Positions 35,501-43,215 of a stretch of 50,701 nucleotides of DNA are shown here, one piece after another. The stretch's first letter is position 1, and each line of letters opens with the position of its first letter. The DNA is from Acidobacteriota bacterium (GTDB lineage Bacteria; Acidobacteriota; Thermoanaerobaculia; Multivoradales; SZUA-115), in the NCBI GenBank assembly GCA_024277255.1, contig JAJRVQ010000142.1, positions 1 to 50,701 on the forward strand, read 5' to 3'. The position numbers and the translations under genes were made by a program. The notes beneath the pieces are model-generated. The model was given only the letters and a program-made list of their open reading frames with translations, ran no database searches and was not told where the DNA came from.

Positions 35501-36037
35501 GACCGCATTCCGCGCTTCGTCTTCTCCAACGCTTGCGAGTCCGGAATCACCCCTGACCGTTCGGAGAACCGCTCCGCCAGCCTGGCGCCGAGTTTCGCCG
35601 AGGCCTTCTTTGCCCGCGGTGTCTCGAACTTCGTCTGCACCGCCTGGCCGGTGGACGACCTTTTCGCCCGCATCTTCGCCCGTGAACTCTACTCGGGCCT
35701 GCTCGGGCTGCAATGCGTCGACGAAGAGGCCGGCCTGTACAAAGCCCGCGATCCACTACCCATGCACCGCGCCATGCGCGATGCTCGGCGCAGAGTGGCG
35801 AGTGTCAAGAGCGGCCTCAGAACCTGGGGCGCCTACCAGCACTACGGCAGCCCGTTCTATCGCTTCTTCCACCCGGATTCGATGGGTAAACCGGCGGGAA
35901 CTCCGGCCGAAAAGATGGCGGAAGAGAATGTCCAAGTGAAGTCGAATCCGAAGCTGAAAGCCAAGAGAAGAGCGACGGCGAAGGCTGGCTCGAAAGCGCG
36001 CACGGTAGCGACCGGGAAGACGAAGGGAAAGGGCTAA
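32540..36037 (+). CDS. Alpha/beta-hydrolase - middle domain - CHAT protease fusion
   Basis: A 1165-residue protein without signal peptide. Residues ~60-390 are an alpha/beta-hydrolase of the lipase/LCAT type: VIVIHGIMGAEL with His69, and the nucleophile elbow HSMGG with Ser180. Residues ~510-640 (VGHYIGILPQGAEMALDRAI ... IGGGHGNLEVEVAVEAWFEGI) resemble the macro-like N-terminal domain of M17 aminopeptidases; this is a weak recognition. Residues ~820-1120 are a CHAT (caspase-HetF/separase) protease: DVVHFAGHC with the probable catalytic His958, and FSNACESG with Cys999. A Lys/Ala-rich basic tail ends the protein. The ATG at 32540 is preceded by GAGGAG; a TTG at 32522 is less likely. CHAT proteases elsewhere serve in programmed cell death and defence. 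It lies beside two toxin-antitoxin pairs. Confidence 0.8.
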   Translation: MFDERQFIARIEASDAESFGDYLRRPTAQEERALRAYFGEQRYERLHSLALRKRSLRGAAGRGTVIVIHGIMGAELTAFDSEGEECPVWVNLWRIMRGQLSRLRLADDGLAPFDPDWEARATGMMKKHYGELILSLSRRWRVWPFWFDWRKDLNIAAAKLHAEIESFLGEDDPAHIVAHSMGGLVARTFIQRFPRRWKAMAGKSGGTSGGRLIMLGTPNHGSFAVPQIITGLEKKVRQIAMIDAPHNRSEVLEIVNSFPGSYQMLPSPLVMPSMDPLYTAQTYQGFTVLQSHLDNARQHHQLLAGVVDPERMIYVAGDLQPTLSNIKNFARIADRKGYVSTMAGDGRVPHNLGLLPGVDTYYVVEGHGSLPSNSSILGALNDLLTVGSCDSLAREPHRVRGGLTRSMSQLVAAQEQAENEQIEAFLRRTSSRGPLEELESRPISDEERRVEDLLLRGFVETSNAGGELSRVVTPRRKRVIRISLRCGDICAPDEAQPPQGAAKARRADAVSVGHYIGILPQGAEMALDRAISDAPSNSASDDLLITQLSLRGTIRGELGEPFIIPDPRSGSRKRVIVAMGMGLPGRFGAPELTVMVRELCWALGRLGKRHLATVLIGGGHGNLEVEVAVEAWFEGIHQALHTGGGTALERVTFVEWYEDRIRGIHQAIEKAKEVFSSRLEVRYEPWSDGELRSLEKIAADRQYERRMRDLAERKRRFGDGAGMKSKSQPPDPAPTRITVNLEGETYRFGALTADASIPERVVPLDPKLVEDANRELVAASAEVSQREHGRFLERLLIPRDLRLALQTSAPLVLMLDATTARIHWEMVAQPPAVDIDQGSDQGDSDGAAKGGTFLGISRGLTRQLRTAFAPPPEPPPLARRRLRVLVVADPAEDDHLPGAEEEGVEVVDLFEAFNEVYAGTSDNHVEVTRLFGPRSATRTNVLRHLMLRRYDVVHFAGHCIYDEKDPAKSGWVFSGGTRLTANELDRVDRIPRFVFSNACESGITPDRSENRSASLAPSFAEAFFARGVSNFVCTAWPVDDLFARIFARELYSGLLGLQCVDEEAGLYKARDPLPMHRAMRDARRRVASVKSGLRTWGAYQHYGSPFYRFFHPDSMGKPAGTPAEKMAEENVQVKSNPKLKAKRRATAKAGSKARTVATGKTKGKG

Positions 36038-36065
36038 GGCGTGGCGCTGCCGTAACCGCAGCCCC

Positions 36066-36347
36066 CTAGACAAGTTCGAACCGAAGCTTACGGCCGACAG
36101 CTGTAGCCGCTTTTGACAGCGTGTTCAGTGTCACGGATTCGTTCTCAGGGTCCAAGAGCCGATCGAGTGCTGCCCGGCTTGTGTTCATGCGTCGGGCCAT
36201 TTCGGTTTTGGTGACGGCCTCCGTCTTCATTGCCGCTACGAGCTGACGCGCGAGGACGCGCTTGATTGCCGTGGTCGTAGTGGCCTCGTAGAGACCCTCT
36301 TCCCGGAGCCAGTCATCGAGGCTAGATCCAATGTGTTCTTCCTGCAT
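36066..36347 (-). CDS. HigA-type antitoxin, XRE helix-turn-helix
   Basis: A 93-residue helix-turn-helix protein. KTEMARRMNTSRAALDRLLD is the DNA-binding motif, followed by ESVTLNTLSKAATAVGRK, as in HigA-type antitoxins and XRE regulators. It should bind and neutralise the toxin made from the preceding gene and repress the operon. Its ATG shares one base with the toxin's TGA, so translation is coupled and the order is toxin first, as in higBA systems. Confidence 0.8.
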   Translation of the reverse strand: MQEEHIGSSLDDWLREEGLYEATTTTAIKRVLARQLVAAMKTEAVTKTEMARRMNTSRAALDRLLDPENESVTLNTLSKAATAVGRKLRFELV

Positions 36348-36694
36348 CAGTCTTTTCCTTTCCTGCGCCGCCGAGCCACTTCGAGAGCCTGCTTGGGCGT
36401 CTTCTGGGTTTTCTTCTCAAAACCATGGAGAAGGATCATGCGCTCTGCCTCGACGCAAAACAGTACCCGGGCTATGCGACCGCCCGTGAGATGTGATCGA
36501 ACCTCCCAAAGCCCGCTGCCGAGAGGTCTCACCAATGGCATTCCAATGGGCCAGGCGAACTCAACGTCCTTGATGTCTTCACCGACAATTCGGCGATCGG
36601 CCGGCGGCAAGCTCTTCAACCATTCCCGAACCGGCTCCTTCCCGCTCTTCGAGCGGTAGAAGAATGCAGGTAGACGCTTCATCTCCTGATCCAT
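36347..36694 (-). CDS. HigB-type toxin (RelE/Gp49-like)
   Basis: A 115-residue protein of the phage-derived Gp49-like/HigB family (RelE superfamily), which cleave mRNA on the ribosome. Visible are FFYRSKSGKEPVREWLKSLP, RIVGEDIKDVEFAWPIGMP, the LGSGLWEVRSHLTGGRIARVLF core with basic residues, and the ending HGFEKKTQKTPKQALEVA, all characteristic of the family. The start is uncertain: ATG at 36694 has no ribosome-binding site but follows a palindrome, consistent with a leaderless mRNA; ATG at 36682 has AGGAG directly against it. A longer reading to 36748 is less likely because it would cover the palindrome. Confidence 0.8.
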   Translation of the reverse strand: MDQEMKRLPAFFYRSKSGKEPVREWLKSLPPADRRIVGEDIKDVEFAWPIGMPLVRPLGSGLWEVRSHLTGGRIARVLFCVEAERMILLHGFEKKTQKTPKQALEVARRRRKGKD

Positions 36695-36701
36695 GACCCA
36701 G

Positions 36702-36719
36702 CGTACCATAAATGGTACG
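36702..36719. promoter_or_regulatory. Palindromic operator of the higBA-like operon
   Basis: CGTACCA-TAAA-TGGTACG, a perfect 7-bp inverted repeat with a 4-base centre, lies 7 bases before the toxin start. Its AT-rich centre could hold the -10 box. Such palindromes at the promoter are the usual target of HigA. Confidence 0.65.
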
Positions 36720-36793
36720 TGCGTGCGCGATAACTCCTCCCACCTCATTCAGCCTCGCCGGGTGGACCTCTAGATGACCGCGCTTCGCGACGA

Positions 36794-37474
36794 CTATGGG
36801 CTGAGCGAGAGATGCAAATCGCCGAGGATTGCCAGCAGGTGATTGTGCGCCGCGCCGATGTCTAGCCGGTTGGTCCCGGGAGGAAAGGGGACGGCGGTGA
36901 CCATCTCCTCGAAGGGGGGATTTGAACTAGTGGCGGGTATCCGATCGCCAAAGAAGACGGTCGCGTGCTCGGGTGGGCTGAGCCTTGAGATCCAAGTCAA
37001 CCCTTGCGCCCAGGGAGCCCAGCGGCGAATCGCGTGGCACCAGCGGCGGGTGTGGGGGTAGTCACTGGATGGGCTTTGGGTGAGCCAGCTTGGGCTGAGT
37101 TGCAGGGCGCCGAAGTCCTGAGCCTGTTGAATCTTCACCAAGGTGAGGTCGAGGGTGGGGCGTATCCAGCTGATGAGTTTGTCCTCGATCAACACCCTCG
37201 GTAGGAGTCGACCGCCCGAGGGATCCAGCTCGTAGTCTCTCAGCAGCGCCTCCGAGATCGCGCAAGCGTCGCTGCTGCCCGCGTAGAGATAGCTGTAGGG
37301 ATCCTCCCGCGTGGCATCGAATCGTCCGCCGCCCCAACGAACGTCCGCCAACGTTGGATTGAACGTCGCGGCCGAGTACTTCACGGAGTGCACGCGGGCG
37401 AGCCGCGTGCCCGCGTTGAGCAGGTACTTTCGAGGCTTGCCGGGAGTGGAAGGGATCGGTGGAAGCGGTGCCAC
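36794..37474 (-). CDS. RES-domain toxin (NAD+ phosphorylase type)
   Basis: A 226-residue protein with the RES fold, opening with GTRLARVHSVKYSAATFNPT and then GGRFDATREDPYSYLYAGSS, with the Arg and Tyr of the family active site, followed by CAISEALLRDYE, whose Glu belongs to the third catalytic position. RES toxins of known RES-Xre pairs degrade NAD+ to stop growth. It starts at a GTG six bases after the antitoxin's stop and is the second gene of the operon. Both order and spacing match RES-Xre systems. The C-terminal half contains TATSSNPPFEE-like loops that I cannot assign. Confidence 0.8.
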   Translation of the reverse strand: MAPLPPIPSTPGKPRKYLLNAGTRLARVHSVKYSAATFNPTLADVRWGGGRFDATREDPYSYLYAGSSDACAISEALLRDYELDPSGGRLLPRVLIEDKLISWIRPTLDLTLVKIQQAQDFGALQLSPSWLTQSPSSDYPHTRRWCHAIRRWAPWAQGLTWISRLSPPEHATVFFGDRIPATSSNPPFEEMVTAVPFPPGTNRLDIGAAHNHLLAILGDLHLSLSP

Positions 37475-37480
37475 CGGCGC

Positions 37481-38158
37481 TTAGCCCATGGGCTCGGTCA
37501 AAGAGCGGGCCGCTGCCACCACTTCATCGGCCCTTCCGGTATTGACCGCTTCGAGTGGTGTGGCGCCCAGCCGGCCGTTGGACGAGAGCCACCACGAGGC
37601 CACGCCCCACGGATCGTTGGCCGAGTCCAGGAGCTGGTTGACCTGGCGGACTTCCTCGGGGATCGCTCGTTTTTCAGGGTCGAACTGGAAGGTGGGGTAG
37701 AGATACTTGTTGCCGCGGGGGATTCCCAGTAGTACGGAGGCTTTGCGCAGCGCGTTGATCTTCTCCCGGTTGCTGCCCTTGGCGCCGAGCGCCAGGGCCG
37801 CCTGTTTGGAGACGAAGAACTCCTGGTCCAAGATCGCGTACCCGGCCTCGGTGGCCAGCTGACTCTGCATGGCTCGGCTGTGCTGTGCCGCTTCGACGAT
37901 GCGGGCGAACTTGCCATGGAGTTCTTTCAGCAGGCTAGTCCTCTTGGTCTCCCAGAAGAGGAAGGAGCGCAGGTAGGGCATGCGGCCACGCAGGCTCGGG
38001 TGCTTCGAGGCGACTCGGGCGGCGATGTCGAGCAGGTCTTCAAGGTCCAACCTGGCGGCCCTGCGCTCGAAGTCTTGCAGGAACTCCCCTTTGGTGTACG
38101 CCGTGATCGGCTGTTCGATCTTGGTGCTGCTGAGTGCCGAGGCCCGTGTTGTAGTCAT
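37481..38158 (-). CDS. Xre/MbcA/ParS-like antitoxin, long form
   Basis: A 225-residue protein. The C-terminal ~80 residues (VLLGIPRGNKYLYPTFQFDP, then LLDSANDPWGVASWWLSSNG and LGATPLEAVNTGRADEVVAAA) are the toxin-binding antitoxin domain of RES-Xre pairs. The middle (~100-145) has QLATEAGYAILDQEFF and VSKQAALALG, which could be the HTH. The N-terminal ~95 residues are an extra helical region not seen in the common ~130-150-residue form. It should neutralise the RES toxin by masking its active site and control the operon through the dyad upstream. Confidence 0.8.
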   Translation of the reverse strand: MTTTRASALSSTKIEQPITAYTKGEFLQDFERRAARLDLEDLLDIAARVASKHPSLRGRMPYLRSFLFWETKRTSLLKELHGKFARIVEAAQHSRAMQSQLATEAGYAILDQEFFVSKQAALALGAKGSNREKINALRKASVLLGIPRGNKYLYPTFQFDPEKRAIPEEVRQVNQLLDSANDPWGVASWWLSSNGRLGATPLEAVNTGRADEVVAAARSLTEPMG

Positions 38159-38168
38159 TGGAGATTCC

Positions 38169-38208
38169 TGACAAATCTGACTGTAATATCGATTGTCATT
38201 TTTGTCAA
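38169..38208 (-). promoter_or_regulatory. Promoter and dyad operator of the RES-Xre operon
   Basis: An unusually AT-rich stretch with TGACAAA at 38169-38175 and its mirror TTTGTCA at 38201-38207, plus an inner GTCA/TGAC pair. On the minus strand TTGACA (38208-38203) suits a -35 box, with TATTAC downstream as a possible -10 at short spacing. The arrangement fits autorepression by the antitoxin. Confidence 0.5.
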
Positions 38209-38255
38209 GTGCCCGGGTTGTGTTGGCGAGGTTGTGCCTTTGTGGTTCCAGCGGT

Positions 38256-39518
38256 TCAGTCCTTCGAGGCTCTCAAGGCCCCCATGGCGACCAGAAACTG
38301 CCCGGCGGCCAGTACCAGTTGCGCTGCGATCGCCGCTCTGGCCGCCCCGAGTGCGCCCAGGCGGGGAATCCACAGGAGGTTGAGGCCGAGGGCTGTCAGC
38401 AGGGCGAGCCCTTGGCAGACTAGGGCTGCCCGCTGGCGGTGCCAGGAGGCGAGGACGATGCCGAGAAGCAGGCTGACACTGGCGGCGGGCAGGGCCCAGG
38501 CGAGGGTGGCGAGGATCTGACGGGCGTTGGCGGGCGGATCGGTGAAGGCGAGGTGGGTGATCGGTTGGGCGAGGAGCTGGAGTAGGAGAGTGACGGCTCC
38601 GCCGGCGGTGAGGCCGATGGCGGTCACCAGGAGGGCGGCTCTGCGCGGTGAACTGCCGGCGGCGGCGGAGCGCGAGAGGGTGGGGTAGGCGGCCAGGGCG
38701 AGAAGCTGGGGCAGGGTGAGAGCACCCCAGACCAGGGTGCCGGCGATGCCGTAGACGCCGATCTCGGATCTTGCGACTGCGAAGGCTTCGAGCAGAAAGG
38801 TGTCGGCGCGCAGGAGCAGTTGGGTGGCCAGCGAGATGCCGAGAAAGGGCAGGCTGTCGGTGAACAGGCCGTTTCTCAGCAGGCTGGCGGGTGCGGGCGG
38901 CTCGGTGCCGAGTGCCGCCACTTTGGGCCGCAGCCAGAGCAGGGCGAGGGCGGCTCCGGCGGCCAGGGCGGGGCCGCACCACCAGACGGGCGAACCGAGG
39001 GCGGTGACGCCGAGGATCAGTAGCAACGCGGTGACCATCTCGATGGCGCGAGCCTGGACGTCGACATGCGCCCGGTCGAGCCCTTTGAACAGACCGCCGC
39101 GGGTAAACAAACGGGTGCGCAAGAGGGCGTAGGGGAGGAAGCCGGCGAGTGTCCACCGCAAAGTGGGATCGGGGAGCAGGAGCAGGGCGATGATGGCCAA
39201 CGGCAGGGCGATCCCGGTGCCACGAGCTTGAAGTCTTTCGGAACGGCGCAGCAGCGCCCCGGCTTGGCTCGGTGTGGTGGCCACGGCGCGCATCAGCACC
39301 TCCACCTGGCCGACGGCGGTGAGTACCACCAGGAGGAGCGTTGCGGCGTAGCCGAGGGTGAAGCTGCCCATCGCCGCCGCACCGAGGTTGCGGGCGACGA
39401 GGAAGGCGATGGCCAGCAGCGCCAGCTTGGCGACCGCCTCGCCGACCAACAGCCAGGCGGCGTTGCGACCGATTCGAGACAGTGTGCCGGGCTGGCTTTG
39501 CTGCTCCGGAGGGTTCAA
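38256..39518 (-). CDS. MOP-family flippase (polysaccharide/lipid-linked precursor export)
   Basis: A 420-residue integral membrane protein with about 12 hydrophobic segments. The opening RNAAWLLVGEAVAKLALLAI and FLVARNLGAAAMGSFTLG is typical of Wzx/polysaccharide-biosynthesis flippases of the MOP superfamily, which move lipid-linked sugars across the inner membrane. The middle GLFTDSLPFLGISLATQLLL followed by RADTFLLEAF and GVYGIAGTLVWG also fits. The start is a TTG at 39518 with a poor ribosome-binding site and could be wrong by a few codons. It follows the AAA+ gene by ~39 bases and may be the last gene of the pspA operon. A reading in another frame over the same bases (Arg/Pro-rich) is a shadow. 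Confidence 0.75.
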   Translation of the reverse strand: MNPPEQQSQPGTLSRIGRNAAWLLVGEAVAKLALLAIAFLVARNLGAAAMGSFTLGYAATLLLVVLTAVGQVEVLMRAVATTPSQAGALLRRSERLQARGTGIALPLAIIALLLLPDPTLRWTLAGFLPYALLRTRLFTRGGLFKGLDRAHVDVQARAIEMVTALLLILGVTALGSPVWWCGPALAAGAALALLWLRPKVAALGTEPPAPASLLRNGLFTDSLPFLGISLATQLLLRADTFLLEAFAVARSEIGVYGIAGTLVWGALTLPQLLALAAYPTLSRSAAAGSSPRRAALLVTAIGLTAGGAVTLLLQLLAQPITHLAFTDPPANARQILATLAWALPAASVSLLLGIVLASWHRQRAALVCQGLALLTALGLNLLWIPRLGALGAARAAIAAQLVLAAGQFLVAMGALRASKD

Positions 39519-39557
39519 GGAGTCTCGATGGATAGGCGATAGGTGGCTTGAGTGGCG

Positions 39558-41456
39558 CTACTCGCCGACGACCAGCCGCAGCTGCTCGATCCGCCGGTTG
39601 ATGTCGGAGAGGCTCAGCTCTCGGTAGCGCTCGGGCAAGAAGCGGCTGTCGGTGCACTCTTTGACCGCCACCAGGTCCATCAGAGTCAGCCGTTCGACGT
39701 GGGCGGAGGGGCGCACATCGGCGATAACCTCGGCGATGATCTCGGGCAAGGAACGCTCGGCCTCGCCGGAGGCCGCCTCGTCTACCCCCGCGCTCGCCGC
39801 CTCGCTGCCCTGATCAGCCTGCCGCGCTGCCTGCGTCTCGTACAATCGTAGCGCGCGCACCAGGATGCCCTCCATCTCGTTGCCGCCGATCTGGTCGTTG
39901 TCGGGCAGGGTTGGGAGATGTTCGGGATCGACCCCCAAGCCAACCTTGCGCGCCATGGCCGCGAACAGCTCGTGTCGGCTTTCGGCGTCGCCGGGCGGAA
40001 AGAGGGGGATGTGGACGTCGAGCCGGCCCTGCCGCTTGAGGTCAACCTCCAGGAGGTCGGGGCGGCTGGTGGCGAGCACCCAGAGGATCTTGCCGCGGTT
40101 GGCGGTGTCGCTCATCTCCTTGGCCAGCATGCCGTAGATACGGCCGGAAAGGCCGGAGTCGCCACTGCCGGCATCGCGCTTGCCGGTCGCCTGGTCGGCT
40201 TCGTCGATGAAGACGACCACCTGGCCCAGCGCGTGCAGGATGGTGAAAATCCGTTCGAGGTTGCCCTCCGAGGCTCCCACCCAACGCTCGCGGAAGTTCG
40301 TGATCTCGACCACCGGAATTCCGACCTCGCCGGCCCAGCAGTGGACCAGGAAGGTCTTGCCGGTGCCGATGCGGCCGCAGAGAAGGTAACCCATGGGGAT
40401 CGCTCGCAGCCGGCCCTTCTTGAGCAGCGCGGCGTCCTGGCGCAGCCAAGCTTTGGCCTCATGGTGGCCGGCGACGTTGTCCAGCGTGCGGTTGGGCTCG
40501 ATGAACTCGATCCGGCCGGCGGCTTCCTTTTCGATCAGCCGCTTCTTGACCTCGGTGAGGGTGGCGAGGGTGAGCGGCTCGTCGCTGCCCAGCGCTTCGA
40601 GCAGCAAGGTGCGCACGTTGACCCTGGAGAGGCCGACCAACTTGGCGGCGAGCAGCTCTCGGCTGACCTCGGAAACCCGGTCGAAACGCTCATCGTCGCC
40701 GGTGAGATGGTGGACGTAGCGCCCGAGCGAGTCCGCCCGCGGCAGGTCGATCTTGATCTTGGTCGAGTAGGGGCTCTCGACGATCAGCCGGTTGAGGTCG
40801 GTGAGGTTTTCGGTGATCAGGACGGTGGCGACGGCGCCCTCGGTGATCGCCGGGTCGCTGGCCCAGTCGAGCAGGCGGATCAGGGTCTGCGCCCGCTCGC
40901 TCGTCTGATGGATCGGCTCGCCGCGCGGCACGATGAAATGGGCGTAGTCGACGACCACCGCGACCTTGAGCGGCGCCGGTACTCGGCCCGAGCTGCTTTC
41001 GCTGGCCTCGGTGCGCTGTTGGCTGGCGCGCAGGAAGCGGTCGATTAGCTCCAGGGCGCGCCCGGCGTCGCGCGGCAACATGTTGGCCAGCGCCAGCGGA
41101 CCGCTCTTGTCGCCGTCTCCGGCCGTCGGTTTTGACCACGAGGTGCCACGGAAGGTGTCGAAGGCCTTGAGGAAGCCTTGGAAATGGTCGCTTCCCTTCT
41201 TGGCTCGGATGCCGCGTCCGCGGTCGTAGTGCAGCACCACATCGAAGGGTTCGAACATGATGCCGGTGAGAAAACGGCGTAGCGACAGGTAGCGGCGCTC
41301 CGCCTTGTCGTCAGACTCCTTGGGTGGTGCCGAGACCAGATCGGTGACGTTGCCGTAGAGGATGAACTGCGAGGCCGATCCGGATCGATAGGCGCGGCGC
41401 ATGCGCTGGGCCCACTTCGGAAGTGAGGGTGGAAGTGACGGCGGCAGCGTCGGCAT
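39558..41456 (-). CDS. AAA+ ATPase of the PspA operon
   Basis: A 632-residue protein. The N-terminal half (~20-310) is an unusual domain with RSGSASQFILYGNVTDLV and a long helical region with its own degenerate ATPase-like traits (VAVVVDYAHFI as a Walker-B-like strand). The C-terminal half is a classical AAA+ module: Walker A GRIGTGKT (Lys ~367), Walker B VVFIDEAD (~413-420), sensor-1 VLATSRPDLL, then HIPLFPPGDAESR. AAA+ ATPases pull on or remodel protein partners. Its ATG follows the stop of the membrane/coiled-coil gene without any gap. The combination with PspA suggests a role in assembling or dismantling PspA oligomers, but that is inferred from position. Confidence 0.8.
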   Translation of the reverse strand: MPTLPPSLPPSLPKWAQRMRRAYRSGSASQFILYGNVTDLVSAPPKESDDKAERRYLSLRRFLTGIMFEPFDVVLHYDRGRGIRAKKGSDHFQGFLKAFDTFRGTSWSKPTAGDGDKSGPLALANMLPRDAGRALELIDRFLRASQQRTEASESSSGRVPAPLKVAVVVDYAHFIVPRGEPIHQTSERAQTLIRLLDWASDPAITEGAVATVLITENLTDLNRLIVESPYSTKIKIDLPRADSLGRYVHHLTGDDERFDRVSEVSRELLAAKLVGLSRVNVRTLLLEALGSDEPLTLATLTEVKKRLIEKEAAGRIEFIEPNRTLDNVAGHHEAKAWLRQDAALLKKGRLRAIPMGYLLCGRIGTGKTFLVHCWAGEVGIPVVEITNFRERWVGASEGNLERIFTILHALGQVVVFIDEADQATGKRDAGSGDSGLSGRIYGMLAKEMSDTANRGKILWVLATSRPDLLEVDLKRQGRLDVHIPLFPPGDAESRHELFAAMARKVGLGVDPEHLPTLPDNDQIGGNEMEGILVRALRLYETQAARQADQGSEAASAGVDEAASGEAERSLPEIIAEVIADVRPSAHVERLTLMDLVAVKECTDSRFLPERYRELSLSDINRRIEQLRLVVGE

Positions 41457-42331
41457 CTATTCCTCCGACGTCCGTTGCGGCGCGGGCGGAAGCTCCATGC
41501 CGCCGCCCTCTTCGACCGGACCGAGAGTGCTGAATAGGTCTGAGTTGGCGTCCATCCAGCGGCTGGTCTCGTCCATCGTCGAGGTGACGGCGTCCAGCCT
41601 CGACGACAGCAGATCCGGGTTGCCGCTCACCGCCGCTTCTTCGCGCAGCAGCTGGACCTGCTGTTCGATGCGTTGCAGCTCGGCGTCGATCACCAGGAGG
41701 CTCTCCTCGGCCCGATCGAGATTCTCCATCCGCTTGCGGTTGATTTCGAGCGTGCCGCTGAGCGAACGAGCCAGGGCGCTACTCTTGCTTCCGGCCTCAT
41801 CCAGCTGGCCTTCCAGTTTGGCGATCGTCGCCAGGAGTTCGCGACGGTCGAGATTCTCGATGTTGTCGGCGATGACTTCGCGCGAGCGCAGAAGGCGCAG
41901 GAATATCCACAACATCTGGTTGAGACTACGGCCGCGCATGTCGCGCAGGGTGTCCAGACTGACCTCGTCATAGCTGGTACTGATGCCGAGGATGCGGCGG
42001 CACTGAGCGAGCAGTCGGGTATAGCGTTGGCGGCTTTGGTCCCCAGGCTGGCGACGGCACGTTCCACCTTCTCGTACCAGCCGCGCTGATTGCCGACCCG
42101 GCTTTCGGCGTCGACCAGCCGCTGAAAGCGCGGATTGCCGGCCATCAGTGTCAGGTAGGCGAGTTCGGCGGCGGCACCGAGGAGCCAGAAGCCGGGGTTG
42201 GCCAGCCCGAAAACGGCCACCACGCCGAGGGCCATCAGGTTGAGCGGCATCGCGCCCAGTCCGGGCAAGGGAACCTTGCGGTTGAAGGCGTTGCGCACGT
42301 AGGTGCCGAAACTGAAGGCGGGTTTGGCCAT
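41457..42331 (-). pseudogene. Membrane/coiled-coil protein with one-base frameshift
   Basis: Two overlapping frames make one protein. The first (from 42331) encodes [19 protein letters not shown], two hydrophobic segments (LNLMALGVVAVFGLANP, GFWLLGAAAELAYLTLM) and a helix ending in KVERAVASLG. The second continues with DQSRQRYTRLLAQCRRILG, a coiled coil (RRELLATIAKLEGQLDEAG, ELQRIEQQVQLLREEA) and an acidic end to the stop at 41457. A run of four C at 42041-42044 (G on the coding strand) is where one extra base would join them in frame. The intact protein would be ~291 residues with an inner-membrane anchor and cytoplasmic coiled coil. It overlaps the ABC ATPase gene by one base and abuts the AAA+ gene. 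I cannot tell a true mutation from a sequencing error in the homopolymer. Confidence 0.7.
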
Positions 42332-43215
42332 CAGCTGCCGCCCGCCTTGGTACCGGTGGCTTCGAGGGCGGTGAAAGCGCGCACCACCTCACCGACCGCC
42401 TGCTTGAACAGCGGCGACTCTTGGGTGGTCAGTGGGTCACTGCCTCGGCTCGGAGGAATGATGTCGTCGAAAACGGCGCCGATACGGCCGGGCGCGGGAG
42501 TCATGATCCAAACCCGGTCACTGAGGTAGACCGCCTCGGAGATCGAGTGGGTGACGATGAAAACGGTGGCGTGGATCTCGTGCCAGAGTTCATGGATCAG
42601 CCGCTGCATCTCATGGCGAGTCGGTTCGTCGAGGGCCGAGAAGGGCTCGTCCATGAGGACGATTCCGGGTCTGAGCACCAGCGTGCGTGCGATGGCCACC
42701 CGCTGCTGCTGGCCGCCCGAGAGCTGGTGTGGGTATTTGTTTTCGTGGCCGTCGAGTCCGACCCGGCGAATCAGCTCCATCGCCCGGTCGTCCATCTCGG
42801 AGCGCGACAGGTCGAGTTGCCGGCGATGGATCTCGAGGCCGAAGGTGACGTTGCGCAACACGGTGCGGTGCGGGAAGGAGCTGTACTTCTGGAAGATCAT
42901 CCCACGGTCGCGGCCCGGCCCGGTGACCATTCGGCCGCGCACCAGTACCTCGCCGTGGGTCGGCGGGTAGACATCCGAGAACCCTTGAATCAGGTTCAAG
43001 ACGGTCGACTTGCCGGAGCCGGAAGGGCCGATGATGGCGATGAACTCCCCGTAGTCGGGCCGGTCCTCGATGACGAAATCGACGTCGCGAATCGCCGTGT
43101 AGGCCTTCTTGGTGCCCGGGTTGAAGGTCTTTTCGACTTGCCGAAACTCGACTACGGGTGCCGGGCCCCCGTCATCCGTTGCGGCTCCGTTTCCCGCCGC
43201 ACCGGCACCGTTCAC
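42331..43215 (-). CDS. ABC transporter ATP-binding protein (NitT/TauT-like)
   Basis: A 294-residue ABC ATPase of the nitrate/sulfonate/taurine type. Walker A is GPSGSGKST (~63-71), the Q-loop has [10 protein letters not shown], the signature is LSGGQQQR, Walker B is [15 protein letters not shown], and the switch His is in [10 protein letters not shown]. The start is a GTG that overlaps the permease stop (GTGA). It should energise the permease encoded directly upstream. The N-terminal ~20 residues are Gly/Ala-rich. It is unusual that this importer sits in a PspA operon. Confidence 0.9.
   Translation of the reverse strand: MNGAGAAGNGAATDDGGPAPVVEFRQVEKTFNPGTKKAYTAIRDVDFVIEDRPDYGEFIAIIGPSGSGKSTVLNLIQGFSDVYPPTHGEVLVRGRMVTGPGRDRGMIFQKYSSFPHRTVLRNVTFGLEIHRRQLDLSRSEMDDRAMELIRRVGLDGHENKYPHQLSGGQQQRVAIARTLVLRPGIVLMDEPFSALDEPTRHEMQRLIHELWHEIHATVFIVTHSISEAVYLSDRVWIMTPAPGRIGAVFDDIIPPSRGSDPLTTQESPLFKQAVGEVVRAFTALEATGTKAGGS

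Noticed and set aside
38155..39657. 500-codon Arg/Pro-rich frame
   Set aside because: Same strand but different frame from the flippase; lacks hydrophobic segments or motifs and runs through two gene boundaries.
39918..41048. 376-codon plus-strand frame
   Set aside because: Antisense to the AAA+ ATPase with intact Walker motifs.
42041..42044. Programmed ribosomal frameshift
   Set aside because: No classical slippery heptamer or following stem is evident; a simple indel in the base run explains the data better.
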